Source: Skeletonema tropicum (lineage: Eukaryota > Bacillariophyta > Thalassiosirophyceae > Thalassiosirales > Thalassiosiraceae). Taken from it: a stretch of 64,000 bases of DNA. The stretch's first letter is position 1. Each line of letters starts with the position of its first letter. Of the stretch, positions 22,641 to 34,438 are shown one piece after another. The notes beneath the pieces are model-generated. The model ran no database searches, was not told the DNA's origin, and worked only from the letters and a program-made list of their open reading frames with translations. Position numbers and translations under genes: made by a program. The stretch lies in contig CM074140.1 in NCBI GenBank assembly GCA_037178625.1, positions 2,232,001 to 2,296,000 on the forward strand, in the 5' to 3' direction.

Positions 22641-23501
22641 TAGCTATAACATGTAATGGGACGATTATCCTCATGTAGATCCAATACCAATAAAGGCGAT
22701 CATCCTTATTGACTAATACCATCGAGCGATGCATCCACTATATGTTTGTTTGTTGCATAATGAAATTCTTGGCATCCGTAATGTGCCATGATGATGCTGT
22801 ATCTGTAGTGTATCTGTGCTGATTGTATGTTTCACATTCTTACATGATAATAGATTCTTATCATCCCACTTCATTACAACCGCCAAGCCTAACACCCGCT
22901 GCCAATTGCTCATATACGGCGGAAATGATTGAGTTCATTGCTGCATGTGCATATTCATTCCAATATTGTAATTCTCATGAATGTTTTGCCGAAGCAGTCA
23001 CGACATTGTTGGTAATCAGTTGTACACAATTCGTCAGTGCGTGCTCAATCAATGATAACGCTGAAAACACTGCTCCATAGCGCAGTATCAAAAGTACCAT
23101 TCACTAAATTATCGGCGAAGTTTATCCACCGTAGTCGCTGTGGTGATAATCAAAGTAGTGCAGTATTTACCATCGTGTGATAGATATTGATTTTTTGAGA
23201 ACGCTGCGCGGATGCATGATGCACGTCTCCATAAAAGTGATAGGATTGAGGAAAACCTATGAATGACGCTGACGGAGATAGATGATGCCCGATCTTGGGG
23301 CTTGTCATCGCGTTAAGGCGAAATGTTCCGAGTAGGGGGCAATCGGTCTATTGGTAGTGATAGGCATCGCAATTAGGCCAAATGTATCCGTTTCGTATCC
23401 ATTTTAGTGGATTGGTCTATTGGCACTGTCAGTTCTGCCATTTGGCTAAATGGCAGATTTGGTCTTTTGGGTCTAACATAACAACAAATACTTAAATTAA
23501 T

Positions 23502-23609
23502 CTAATCCAACTGCGCATTGCCTTCGTCCTCGTCGTCAATGATGCCAAATGCACTATCTATCATTTCAAAGTCGTCTTCGTTCCCATTTTCCACATCTTC
23601 AAGATGGTG
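23502..23609 (-). pseudogene. Acidic C-terminal coding remnant in the outer element, unit B
   Basis: On the minus strand 35 codons read HHLEDVENGNEDDFEMID, then an Asp/Glu-rich tail, then TAG. A TAG also lies immediately upstream in frame. The composition looks like the acidic end of a transposase or other gene carried by the outer element before the inner one landed beside it. Too short to assign. Confidence 0.3.
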
Positions 23610-23612
23610 CTA

Positions 23613-24701
23613 ATACTTCGTTGTGGTAATAATATCCGTGCTGGGTAATATGGGCGAGGCTGCCCGAGTCTTGTGAATTGGAAGAGAGATTGTGAGGAAA
23701 GCTTTTATATGAATTCTGCGAAAACAAAACAATCAATGATCCTGTTAGGGGTGTATAGGCTTAAGATACAAGTGGAGATGGACGTGTTGGTGTGCAATTA
23801 TTCCTACGATCATACAATTGTAACGACTTGTACGACTGGAGGAAATGAACGCAACCCAAAACCAAGCAGTCGAATGACGGAAAGAGGTGCACTAAACATG
23901 ATCTGGTGGTAATCGAATTGGCAGCTACAACATCTTTCTTTATTACTGGATTTCCGTAGAGCAACTCTTACTTGATTGATTAAGTAATAATTGCTGGGAA
24001 GCACATGTAATGTAAATTGTTTATCATCTCAGAGTAGACATTTAATGAGGTGCATGACCAAAGGAACATATCAGGGTAATGTTTCTCCGCCACTTATTTG
24101 ATTTACTGGAATGAATGAACATTGTTGACCCCTGAGATTGCAGAGTCTAATGGGAGATTTAATTGAACCTCTCTTGGCCTATATTATGTTAGACCACGAG
24201 TGCAGTGTCATTAAATATCCTCCAATCACCGCCCCCTACTAGGTAACACACCATGGTGTTATTTGCAGTGATATCGTTCTGTATCGACGGTTACAAATCG
24301 ATATGTCGGTTTGGAGGGTGAAAAAGTGCCGCTGATGTAAGGGTCGATACGTCAATACACGTTGGATATCGCTAGTCACGGACAACACCATTCGAATCAG
24401 TGTTGAAAATAGGTCTAGGATCTATGCTTATGAGTCTATAGATGGTTTTGCGACGGTGTTAGAGGTATTGTCAATGCATCGATAGCGTCATCGTGTTCTG
24501 TGATTTTTTGAGTTTTTGGATCCGGGGCAAAAATGTTTTTTTTTGGGACAAGAATTCTCAGGTCTCATGGTCGGTGTGTTGGATCTGCCAAAGCGCAGCA
24601 AAATGTGCTAGAAAGTGTCCGGTTGAGGGCGGACACTACCGCGAAAAAGGATGCGGACACGTCCTTACCCCTGGAAAAACAGTGCGGACAATAGAAAAAT
24701 C
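23613..24701. other. Outer-element right arm, no intact gene, unit B
   Basis: About 1.1 kb without a convincing gene. The small frames at 23673-23912 and 24493-24720 have no recognisable domain. Near the end are TGTCCGG, GCGGACAC, GCGGACACGTCC, GCGGACAA and TCCGGACAC, the counterparts of the left subterminal motifs. Confidence 0.55.
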
Positions 24702-25003
24702 CGGACACGATCTAAGGTAAAGACGGTAGCTTTGTCTTTCGAGTGTAATTTGTTCAAGTAGTGAATAGAATGATTATGACCCGCGGTTCGGGAATAAAAG
24801 ATTTTTTGTAAAATTTTGCTCGGACATACAGCAGCCCCGCGGCGCAGCGAAATCTGCTTCCAATCATCATCATCGGCAGGCAGCGCAGCAAAGCCGTCTC
24901 ATAAAAAGATTCCGCCAACAATCATAACGAAGCAAAACAACCTCCAACCTCCCCCGATTGATATCGTACTTCCTCCCCCTATCTGCTATTGAATCTTTTC
25001 AGC

Positions 25004-28000
25004 ATGCGCCTCTCGTCTTCCGCCGCCTTTTGGGCGCTCCTCGCCTCCACCGCTCCCCACGGTTTCGAAGCCAAGGGGTTGCGGCGCAAACTCGTTGCTA
25101 CAAGTGAGTGTACTATCATGGCGATTGAAACTCTCGCCATCGAAGATGGCCCTCACCAAGAGATGAAACTCGAGTGTGAGTTGGACCCCGAAGATGCCGG
25201 TGGCATCTCGGGCATCACCGCCCCACTCAGCCTTTCCCCCCAACAGAAAGCTGAATTGACCGGAATGATCTACTCCGGCAAAGTTGACCCAGGAGAAGAT
25301 GTTCTCGACATTGAAGGTGATGAGATTACTGAGGAGGAAGGGATCAAGATCGATCCCGTTGCTAGCATCAGTGCCAAGACGGCGAAGGCGCCTTCGGCCA
25401 AGGCCAGGAAGCAACGCCGTCTCGTGGACACGGTGGGAGATCTCAAGATGCTTCTGGTTAAGGTAACTGACTCTGTAGGGAAAACTTACCCTGATACTGC
25501 CGCAACCATGAGGTGAGTATGAACAATAATGATTCATTTGATATGTGATAAGCATCATTCAGCCGCTGTGACGTATCATAATACTAACCCCCATCTTTTC
25601 ATGTTATTGTCGACTCTTTGCCTGTGCTATCACATAGTGACGAGGTGTTTGGAACGGGGGTTGATCCAATTAATCTCAAGAGCGGATTGGAAGAATGTTC
25701 CTGGAACAAAATCAATGTCATTGTAGGGGATGGCAACGCAGCTGAGGTGGCTACGGGTGTCATCGAGGTTACTATCGACCTTCCATTGGATGGATCAAGT
25801 GACAGGCGCTATTCGTAACGCTGTCACATCTGCAGCCACGTCCAAGCTCGGCCATGGCTTGCCTGGACCGTATGATTACGTCCTTTATTCTCTGGAGAAG
25901 TGCTATGGCAACGATTGTGGATGGGCCGCGTATGCATACATCAACCATTGGAACAGTGTCTACCAGGCTGTGTACTACAAGCGTCCCGGGGTTCTTATGC
26001 ACGAGGTGAGTAGATGTATAGTTGTCGTTTTGTTTTGTTGAAGTCGTGCATAATCATTTGGGAATAGTTTACTAACATCGTCTTCTCTATCTGCTGATCT
26101 TCTGTCATTCTTTTTAGCTTGGTCACAACTTTGGCCTTGCCCATTCAGGAGGTTTGAACGGCGCTACCTACACTGATCATACCTGTACCATGGGGAACCC
26201 ACACTACAGTGACGACGGCTTCCAGTGCTTCAACCCTGCCAAGAACTTCCAGCTCAACTGGTACGATGATGCCAAAATCACTGAAGATCCCAGAACTAAT
26301 GGGTACTCTAATACATTGACATTGGTGGGGATTGGAGAGTATGATAATCGAGGCGGCAATCCTGTAACTGTCAAGCTTGAGACTGGAACTGCTGCTGACT
26401 ACTTCGTTGGATTTAACCGTGCTACTGGACCCAACAGGATGAATGACGAGGGTGACAACATGGTTAATATCATCCAAGTCTCACAAGGTAATGGAGTTTC
26501 TTATGGTCAGAGTTATTTGAAAGCGTTGCTCTCTCAAGGACAGTCTTATGCCATCTCGGACTTCGGCGGAACCGGAAAGGCTGTTACAATCACAGTCAAT
26601 TCGATTGATATTTCCACAAGCCCAGGTACTGCAGTCATTTACATTTCGGACGGTCTTGATCCACCTCCTCCAACACCACCTCCTACACCACTACCTCCTT
26701 GTCCAAGCGGACAAAAGAAATATCAGGTGACAATTACAACGGATGGTTGGCCCGGCGAAACAAGTTACATGTTGAAAAACACGTGTACTGGAGCCCAAAT
26801 TTTGACGGGTTCTGGTTACACCGAACCCGGCAACGAATATCCGTCAGCAGAAGTCTGCGCCGACGCTGGAAAGATGGAGTTTGTCATCAACGTAAGTTAC
26901 TTTCTGTGTCTGTGAGTGTTCATCTGTCCATTTCAAATTAATCAACTGCTAACCTTGTGTATTATTCATCAGGATTCTTATGGAGACGGCATTTGCTGCA
27001 CATATGGTAATGGAGAATACGTTGTAACAGAAGATGACGTAACAGTAGCATCTGGTGGATCCTTTGGAGCATCTGAAACGACAACATGGGGAGACTGCTC
27101 AGTTGCCCCCCCAACCCCTCCACCAACTAATCCTCCGACCAATCCTCCAACTAATCCTCCAACTCCTCTACCAACTATTCCTCCAACTCCTCTACCAACT
27201 ATTCCTCCAACTCCTAATCCAACTCCTAATCCTGTCGCTCCTCCTACTACAGGTGGAGACGCGGAGCCACAGTCAGCTAGCTTTGATTCTGAGTATGGCG
27301 TTCCCAGGTGTACGAGTATAGGTTCCTCGTGCGATTCGCTAGCTCTCCTTAATGGTAAAGGAAGTATGACCAGTGGCCCAGAACCCAACGCTTCCAACAC
27401 CAACAAGTTTGGACAAACATGCACTGATGGTAACAGCGGAACTTTCCATTCCGATGAATCAATCGATAAGATTACCGTTACTGCAGGTGATCTTGATGCC
27501 GCGGGAAATCCATTTCCTTCTGGTGACTTCATTGTGGAGGGTGGCCGTGCATATGTGACTGTGAAGCTTTGGTGCTGGGCTTCAGGTGCATCTGACCATG
27601 CGGATATCTACATCACAAGTGATGCCTCTAGTCCTGACTGGCAATCCTTGACTACCATCACTTGTCCCGGTGGTGGGGCACAGACAATTAGGCATGCATT
27701 CGATGTTCCTTCAGGCGCCAACCAGTCCATTCGTGTCAACTTCCGTTACGGTAGTTCTGCAAGTACTTGCTCCAGTGGAAGCTACGACGATCACGATGAC
27801 TTGATGTTCGCTGTGAAGCCGGGGAGTGGAACTCCTCCCCCAACTCCAGCTCCAGTAGCGTCTCCCCCTACTGGTGGACCAAGTGGACCTCAGACAGCTT
27901 CTTTCGACGCAGGTCTTGGAGCTCCCAAATGTTCTTATGGTTCTAGTTGTGACTCAGCTGGTCTCCTAGATGGCCGAGGAACTATCATTGGTGGTAGTGA

Positions 28001-28793
28001 AGACAACAGGCCAAACACCTTGAACACTTGTAACGATGGTAACTATGGTTCCTATCATTCTGATGAGTCTATCGACAATATTGTTGTCTCAAGGACAGAT
28101 GGTGGTACTGGTGACCTCACTGAGGGCGACCAAGTGACTATTACTGCTCATGTTTGGTGCTGGAGTACTGGATCTAGCGACTACCTCGACTTCTACTATG
28201 CAAGTAATGCCAACAGTCCTGTCTGGAATCAGATTGGTGTCCGTCAAGTTTGTCCAGGAGGACAGTCTCAAACTGTGTCAAGAAACTTTATTTTGCCCCA
28301 AGGAGGACTCCAAGCTGTACGTGTGAATTTGATGTATGGTTCTGGCAATCCTACCACGAATAAGTGCACGGCTGGTGGCTATGATGACACAGATGACTTG
28401 GTGATTTCAGTCAAGCCTAATGCTATTGCGGCAAGTATGGCTCTCCCAAGCAGGGGAGGTGGACACGATGATGTGCAAGGACCCATTGCTGAGATGTCAC
28501 ATGATGAGAGAGCTGATCAGGAGGCGGCTGCACTTGTGGAGTTGAATGGTAGTGTGAGGGATGGTGATGATGGATCGAGACCCTTCGGTAGCAAATCTGG
28601 CAAGGCAGATGATGCTTCTGCTGCGATTGTTTCCTCTACCTCCAAGTTTGTCTGCAGCAGCACCAAACCTCTCGCTGCTACCATCTGCGCAGACGGAAAA
28701 GAAGCAGATAAAACATGCTCCGCAGAGGGAGAGAAATGCGGTAATAAGAAGAAATGTTTTTTCGCTGAATGCGGAGAGGAAGCCGATAAATAA
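25004..28793 (+). pseudogene. M11 metalloprotease, copy B (frameshifted)
   Basis: Same four-exon structure as copy A (25004-25512, 25638-26005, 26118-26891, 26973-28793). An extra G in GACAGGCGC (25805/25806; A and C read GACAGCGC) shifts exon 2, and TAA at 25816-25818 stops translation after about 229 residues. This is before the HExxH zinc motif, so the predicted product lacks the active site. The rest of the gene is intact and shares the LWCW-preceding Lys and the WCWST reading with copy C. The composite transposon ends 277 bp upstream of the ATG. Confidence 0.85.
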
Positions 28794-29479
28794 GGTGGAT
28801 GAGAATGAGATGTTGAACTTGCTTCACGAGTCTTGAAGGAGATTGAAGGCATATTGTACTGGGGATGACTATCTGTTTGCGCACGATGTTTCAGCGTTAA
28901 GGCTGATGTTTTGAGAAAAAAAATGATCCGCTAGATAGATACATAGATAAATATTATTAGGATCTCTACAGATAGATCAGAAGCTTTTGCTTTTGCCCAT
29001 TGTTTGCTTTCTTCTCCATCTTCTTTCCTTTTCACTGTTCAACCTTCAACAAGCTCTTCTCCTACCTACAACAATAGCTCATAGCGCTCATACCAAGAGG
29101 CGACGTCGACGAAGCAAGATATATGAGCTCGTGACGTGAAGAATGCTGTTTACGAGCTGTCGAGATCTTTTGACATCAACTTGAGTGCAGCAAATTAAAA
29201 ATGTTGTTGAGATGAGGAAAGAAATCAAATAATGAAATAATCATTGAGCCATATTGTGAGCAAAAGCAGTGTGGTATGTGAAGAATGTAAACGATAGTGT
29301 GTAGTGTACATATTCCAACCACAATACAATATTTATCAACAATTTCCTACAATAGCACAAGTACAAAGTTCTCTCTACAAGTCAGTGCGCAGCATTCAGG
29401 CAGTGTGCATCCCTCTAGTGTTGCATAGACTCTCCACCTCTACTCTCCTCTCCTGCACTGAATACATATCAAATAATAA
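28794..29479. other. Intergenic, M11 3' flank, unit B
   Basis: Counterpart of 5647-6332; no gene seen. Confidence 0.6.
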
Positions 29480-30046
29480 TCAACATTGATCAAATGCACA
29501 CTTCATATAACTAGCCACAGCCGCACCACATGATATGGTACTAAGATCAGAACTGCCAGTGCTACATCTTTGAAACATTTTATAGGAGTCCGAACAACGC
29601 TGGTTCGACGATTGGCAGGACAGTTTGGCTGGAGATGATTCCATGCCGTGTCTTAGCTTGTTGGTCAATGACATTTTCTTTGATTTAGATGACGAGATGG
29701 TAATGCCATTGTAGGACAAGCGAGAAGAGCTGCTTGAGGCAGAGAGACTTGAATCATTACGTGGGATATGTTTCTTGGGAGGAATGAGTTGATGACCGCT
29801 GCTGCTTGTATCGTTCCTGCGGAGAGTTTGTGAGAGATCGCTATTCTTCAATGTGGTAGTGGTGGTGCTTGTCACGACACTTCTCCTCGTGCTGATGTGC
29901 GGCGTCTTTTGAAGGAGGAGATTGCCACCGCCTTTCCTCCCGGGAGTTATTTCGCTCCATTCTTCGTTCCTATTTGGTTGTGGCGCTGTCATCGTCGGAA
30001 TAATATGAGCTGGTGGTGGTGCAATGGAAAGTGGTATATGTTGCAT
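29480..30046 (-). CDS. Twin CX9C (CHCH-like) small protein, unit B
   Basis: Same 188-residue frame and the same two CX9C motifs as the unit A copy at 6333-6899; no amino-acid difference was noticed. It converges on the frameshifted M11 copy and diverges from the zinc-knuckle ORF. Confidence 0.52.
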   Translation of the reverse strand: MQHIPLSIAPPPAHIIPTMTAPQPNRNEEWSEITPGRKGGGNLLLQKTPHISTRRSVVTSTTTTTLKNSDLSQTLRRNDTSSSGHQLIPPKKHIPRNDSSLSASSSSSRLSYNGITISSSKSKKMSLTNKLRHGMESSPAKLSCQSSNQRCSDSYKMFQRCSTGSSDLSTISCGAAVASYMKCAFDQC

Positions 30047-30105
30047 CAACACTGGCGATTGTACCAACAAATTCTTGCTTGTCGACTCAGCCGAAAAATC
30101 GCCTC

Positions 30106-30639
30106 ATGCCCGCACATGAGCATGCAGCCAAGGCAAACAAGAAATTGAAATCGTCACATGCTTCATTACAAGACCAAAACGTTGGTCTTGTCGTTCAAGC
30201 TAATCCAAAGGCCAAGAGAATATCATGTTCATTCTGTGGGGAAGGACATGTAGTTACAAAATGCTACAAAAGACATCAGTTCAGCGCTTCTTCCAAGGAA
30301 TATATTCTGACGTCCGCTGACCCATTGACAGGCACAAGTCTAATTCAGAGGATTGAAAATATGCCAGTCACTGAAGGATGCGGAAAGGGTGCCGCTCCTT
30401 ACAATGTTCTCACAAAGGAAGTTTGTGGACACAACTTCATCATTAACGAGTGCAGGTGTATGGAGAATAAGAGTAAAATCTACAGTGTCAGCTTCATTGG
30501 AAAAGATGGTCTTGTGACGCTGATGGAAGGGAATCCGTCTCCAGATGTATGGATTACTTCTGCTGCTATGACTTGTCTCACAAACCATATGAACAAGAAG
30601 AAGAAGTATGTTTACGATAGGACTATACTCTCAACGTAG
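30106..30639 (+). CDS. Small zinc-knuckle protein or transposase fragment, unit B
   Basis: Identical in translation to the unit A copy at 6959-7492, with the CX2CX3HX4C cluster. Same uncertainty: real small gene or the C-terminus of a decayed transposase. Confidence 0.38.
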   Translation: MPAHEHAAKANKKLKSSHASLQDQNVGLVVQANPKAKRISCSFCGEGHVVTKCYKRHQFSASSKEYILTSADPLTGTSLIQRIENMPVTEGCGKGAAPYNVLTKEVCGHNFIINECRCMENKSKIYSVSFIGKDGLVTLMEGNPSPDVWITSAAMTCLTNHMNKKKKYVYDRTILST

Positions 30640-31159
30640 TCTAGGTACTTTAACTCATCTATGTCACTTCTTCTTTCGTCATCTCTGGCAAGGCATAACC
30701 GTAATGTTAAGTATTTAGCCATAAGATTTTGTAATTCAGTAGAATACAGTAGACTTGATTGAAATGCTCAGTAACTTACAGTGCGAGCAATCTACGACCT
30801 ACGATTCTGAGCGATCTGACTGTTTGATGTTGAGACAAATTGATTATAATCACAGAACTTTGAATAATAATGGTAGATAAAACTCACATTTTCAGTTCAT
30901 CTGGTAGTATCCTTGCACCCACTTAGTTCCGGCAATGATACATCACAATCACATCAACAGCCCTTTTACGGACAAAACAAGCGCTCGAGTAAGAATGAAA
31001 AATAAACATTGGTGCCTCAACCAAATTCACTTGACTTCCCATCCACCTTTCGGAACATGGGTGCCAGACATCACATTGGGAGGCAGTTTCTATTCATATC
31101 TTCTCTCACACACCTCAATGGCTTTTCTTCCTCCTCATCCACCAGACATTCGCATCAAA

Positions 31160-31388
31160 GTTGGGCCAATTCATATACAGCCGGCTTCCTCGGCTGTTGG
31201 GCCAATTCATATACAGCCGGCTTCCTCGGCTGTTGGGCCAATTTATATACAGCCGGCTTCCTCGGCTGTTGGGCCAATTGATATACAGCCGGCTTCCTCG
31301 GCTGTGATGGGCCAATTTGATTATACCGCCGGCTTTCCCTCGGCGGTGGGCCAATTTGCAATTCCGCCGGCTTTTCCTCGGCTGAATT
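31160..31388. repeat. 36-bp hairpin-forming tandem array, unit B (4 + 2)
   Basis: Same composition as in unit A: four perfect-length repeats and two diverged ones with compensated stems. Confidence 0.9.
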
Positions 31389-31473
31389 AATCGATCTCAC
31401 CCATTCATCCAAACCGAAGAGGATCATAAATCACTGAAAGAAGAGTCCGTCGCAGTTGGTTTTATTCGATGTG

Positions 31474-32725
31474 GACGCCAAAACTATATCGCCCACACCA
31501 AGAACGCTTTCCTCTCAATAATGGCTCTGCCATCAATGATTCTACTCCAAAGACAAGGAGAAGTTAATCTGTGTGTATGATTGTTTCGGCAGAGACAAAC
31601 AGCAAGAATTCATGAGTAATGACTTTGGAATCTGATGAAACAAGCACAGAAAATTATTCACCTGGATGTTCTTGGCCCAACCATGCTGAGGGGAATTCAA
31701 ATCAACAGTCTCTCGATGCAGGGGCAGGAATGATGACATTGAAGGCACACCAGCAGTAATTCTTGAGAATGTGATGAGCATGAGGAGCAGCCGAGATGAT
31801 ACGAAGTTAGAGGAAGCCACTCATTACAGAAAGAAAAGCAGTCAAACAGGATTAAGCCATGGAATAGCTTGCCCCCAAGACTGCCACCCTTTGTTCCTCC
31901 TGAATACTGTCCACTATCCATCACCGAGCAGCCGAGGTGATACGAAGTTAGAGAAAGCCACTCATTACAGAGAGATAAGCAGTGAGACAGGATTAAGCCA
32001 TGGAATAGCTCGCCCCCAAGACTGCCACACTTTCCTCCCATCACCGAGCAGCCAAGTTGATACGAAGTTAGAGGAAGCCACTCATTACAGAAAGAAAAGC
32101 AGTCAAACAGGATTAAGCCATGGAATAGCTTGCCCCCAAGACTGCCACCCTTTCCTCCTGAATACTGTCCACTATCCATCGCCCCCAGGAAATCTTAAAT
32201 AATATCATAATTTCTTCAGATAACCTCATCGTTAGAGACGCCAAAACTATATCGCCCACACCAAGAACGCTTTCCTCTCAATAATGGCTCTGCCATCAAT
32301 GATTCTACTCCAAAGACAAGGAGAAGTTAATCTGTGTGTATGATTGTTTCGGCAGAGACAAACAGCAAGAATTCATGAGTAATGACTTTGGAATCTGATG
32401 AAACAAGCACAGAAAATTATTCACCTGGATGTTCTTGGCCCAACCATGCGGGTATTCAAATCTACAGTCTCTCGATGCAGGCGGGAATGATGACATTGAA
32501 GGCACACCGGCAGTAATTCTTGAGAATGTGATGAGCATGAGGAGCAGCCGAGATGATACGAAGTTAGAGGAAGCCACTCATTACAGAAAGAAAAGCAGTC
32601 AAACAGGATTAAGCCATGGAATAGCTCGCCCCCAAGACTGCCACCCTTTGTTCCTCCTGAATACTGTCCACTATCCCCCCCCCGGAAATCTTAAATAATA
32701 TCAAAAATTTCTTCAGATAACCTCA
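31474..32725. repeat. 763-bp duplicated block with internal triplication, unit B
   Basis: GACGCCAAAACTATATCG starts at 31474 and again at 32237, giving a 763-bp direct repeat. The second copy matches the single block of unit A (8327-8815). The first copy is diverged and contains three internal repeats that begin with GAGCAGCC at 31785, 31926 and 32046 (periods 141 and 120). Frames on both strands (143 and 160 residues) simply follow the repeats and show no domain. Confidence 0.88.
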
Positions 32726-33167
32726 TCTTTTGCCGCTGTCATCAATAACGCCTGACAGCACAATGATAAATTGACGCTGATAATTAATTAGAAAACGCTG
32801 TTGCCATAATAGGAGATCGGGATAAGAGTAGTCGGCCTGTGTGCGGAGTTGTTTTTCGGAAATTATTCAGTAAGTAACAACATTTTTTGTGTAGAGCAGA
32901 TAAAATAATAGACACTGAATATTTACCTGGATTTTTTTTCTCGTAAGGAGACGGTGTGCTGATAGGATCAATGATGACATGGTAGTAGCATGAAATAATT
33001 TTCGTATGAAGTTGGATGGCGTCGTGGCTGTAGGAGATATTATCTGCCGTCATGCATGGTTTTGGTTTTGTTGTTATGCGGCGGATTTGAACGGTGGTGG
33101 CGGTTTGTTTATTTTGGATAAGCCCCGTCAGGGTGCTGCGGGAAATTACAGTTTCGTAGTATTTTCT

Positions 33168-33338
33168 TACGTAAGTACTGTAGCGGTACCGATGCTACTT
33201 ACGTACTTTTTTTTTTTTTTTTTGAATTTCTCGTACTCACTTTACATGCTCAACCGAAAAATGTAAAGTGAGTCCGACTACGAGTTCGTACTCAGCCTCA
33301 CTTTACAAGAGCGATTTCGTACTCAGCCTCACTTTACA
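33168..33338. repeat. Palindrome / inverted-repeat cluster, unit B
   Basis: Same 10-bp and 13-bp inverted repeats, poly-T run and 23-bp direct repeats as at 9258-9428. Confidence 0.8.
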
Positions 33339-33506
33339 TAGTGACGAAGGCGGCATCCACAGCAATGGCTGGTTGCAACGATATAGGAACCCCTCCAATC
33401 CCCCCTCATTCAGATAACATTATTACCTACCCCCCTCGCTCTGATTCCACCGCCGCCGTCGCTCCCGCCGTTGGCGTTGGGTGGTATTAATTATTATATT
33501 TTTATT

Positions 33507-33960
33507 ATGAAAGACCCATCGCCACAAGTTTTCGTCACTGCAGTGAACTTGGATTCCAACCGCAAATACATGCTTCCATTCAACAATGTCCAGGAGCGCC
33601 GGTGGAAACATTTTTATGGGGTGTTGCCGGATCTTTGCTGTATCATATGGCGAAAATTAGATGCCCACAACTCAATCCACGGAGGTGATTTCAACATCTC
33701 AGTGGGCACTTTATTTTCTCAAGGTTTATGGTAAGGAGGAAGATAACTCGAATTATTCAGGTGGAGTGGACGAGAAGACATTCCGGAAATGGACGCATAT
33801 TTTTGTTGAAGCTATTTCCTTTCTAGAATCATCAGTGGTGAGTGTCGTTTCTTTCCTATTTGTAACTCATATCTCCCCTCAATGACCTCATGCCCTGCGA
33901 CAGATAATCTGGGACGCACGGATCATCGAAGAACGTAGTTGGGGCTTGATTGCGAATTAG
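33507..33960 (+). pseudogene. Broken DDE-type transposase, unit B/C junction
   Basis: Same frameshifted and truncated transposase as in unit A, with intron 33838-33903. It crosses the unit boundary at 33928/33929 and ends at the TAG at 33958-33960 inside the following unit. Confidence 0.55.
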
Positions 33961-34438
33961 TAGGAGTATTTATTGTCTGTCGTGTTTTTCATGCCATACT
34001 TGTACGAGGGAGAAGGAAAGGGACCACTCTTACTTGTTCGTTGGGTGGAAATGGGAGTACAATAGAGGAAGGGACGAAGAGACGCAGCATAGGATAAACC
34101 TAGATTACAATAATCAATTAATTAGAAAAAAAATCTCACCCACCCACCTCTGGCAACATCGTCTATCCGTAAAGGTCATCGAAATCTTTCAAGCGTTTAT
34201 TGACCGTCTCATGTCGTGCTCTTACTTTGTCTTACATTACTTGTTCATCCTCGGTTCCAACTTGCGGTGTTCTGATGTGGTGAGGCTCACCAACGTAGCC
34301 ACTATCAGCAACAGCAGACTCGCCATAGTCAAGAGCTCCAAGCAGAGCTGTCCTCGAAATATTGAGGTCATTTTGACCGCATCTAAATGGGCCATTTATC
34401 CATACAATGTACCCCGTTGCGATGCAAACCCCAACTTC

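Larger units (their letters stand above)
15720..23482. mobile_element. Ginger1-like inner transposon, unit B (element 15724-23478, TSD TAAC)
   Basis: The inner 7755-bp element begins TGTTAGACCC and ends GGGTCTAACA, and is flanked on both sides by TAAC (15720-15723 and 23479-23482). Terminal inverted repeats extend imperfectly over roughly 150-180 bp (15724-15906 and 23330-23478). The first 40 bp differ at one position. The left repeat contains a duplicated CCATTT-AGCC-AAATGG hairpin. It encodes an integrase-type transposase and an accessory protein in the same direction. TGT...ACA termini, a 4-bp duplication and a retroviral-type integrase match Ginger1 as I remember that superfamily. Confidence 0.85.
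15588..24728. mobile_element. Composite transposon, outer element, unit B (element 15590-24726, TSD TA)
   Basis: The 9137-bp insertion is defined by direct comparison with the empty site in unit A. Termini at 15590-15614 and 24702-24726 are 25-bp inverted repeats with one mismatch, starting CCGTCT. The flanking TA is duplicated. Removing the inner element leaves about 1.38 kb, so the outer element was probably a small non-autonomous or decayed transposon. Its ends carry several CGGACA / TGTCCG motifs. Superfamily is unassigned; a TA duplication fits Tc1/mariner-like elements among others. Confidence 0.92.
10019..33928. repeat. Tandem large-repeat unit B (23,910 bp)
   Basis: Complete unit from the RT relic to the transposase relic. 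Distinguishing marks are a 4-bp insertion in the RT frame, one full 157-bp satellite unit, the composite transposon, a +1 frameshift in the M11 gene, four perfect 36-bp repeats and the 763-bp duplication. Confidence 0.95.

Noticed and set aside
15590..24726. Polinton/Maverick virus-like element (integrase plus cysteine protease)
   Set aside because: No DNA polymerase B, packaging ATPase or capsid genes; the protease is fused to the integrase, and the duplications are TA and TAAC instead of 6 bp.
31697..32202. 143-residue and 160-residue frames in the duplicated block
   Set aside because: Both strands are open at once because of the internal repeats; absent from unit A and without domains.
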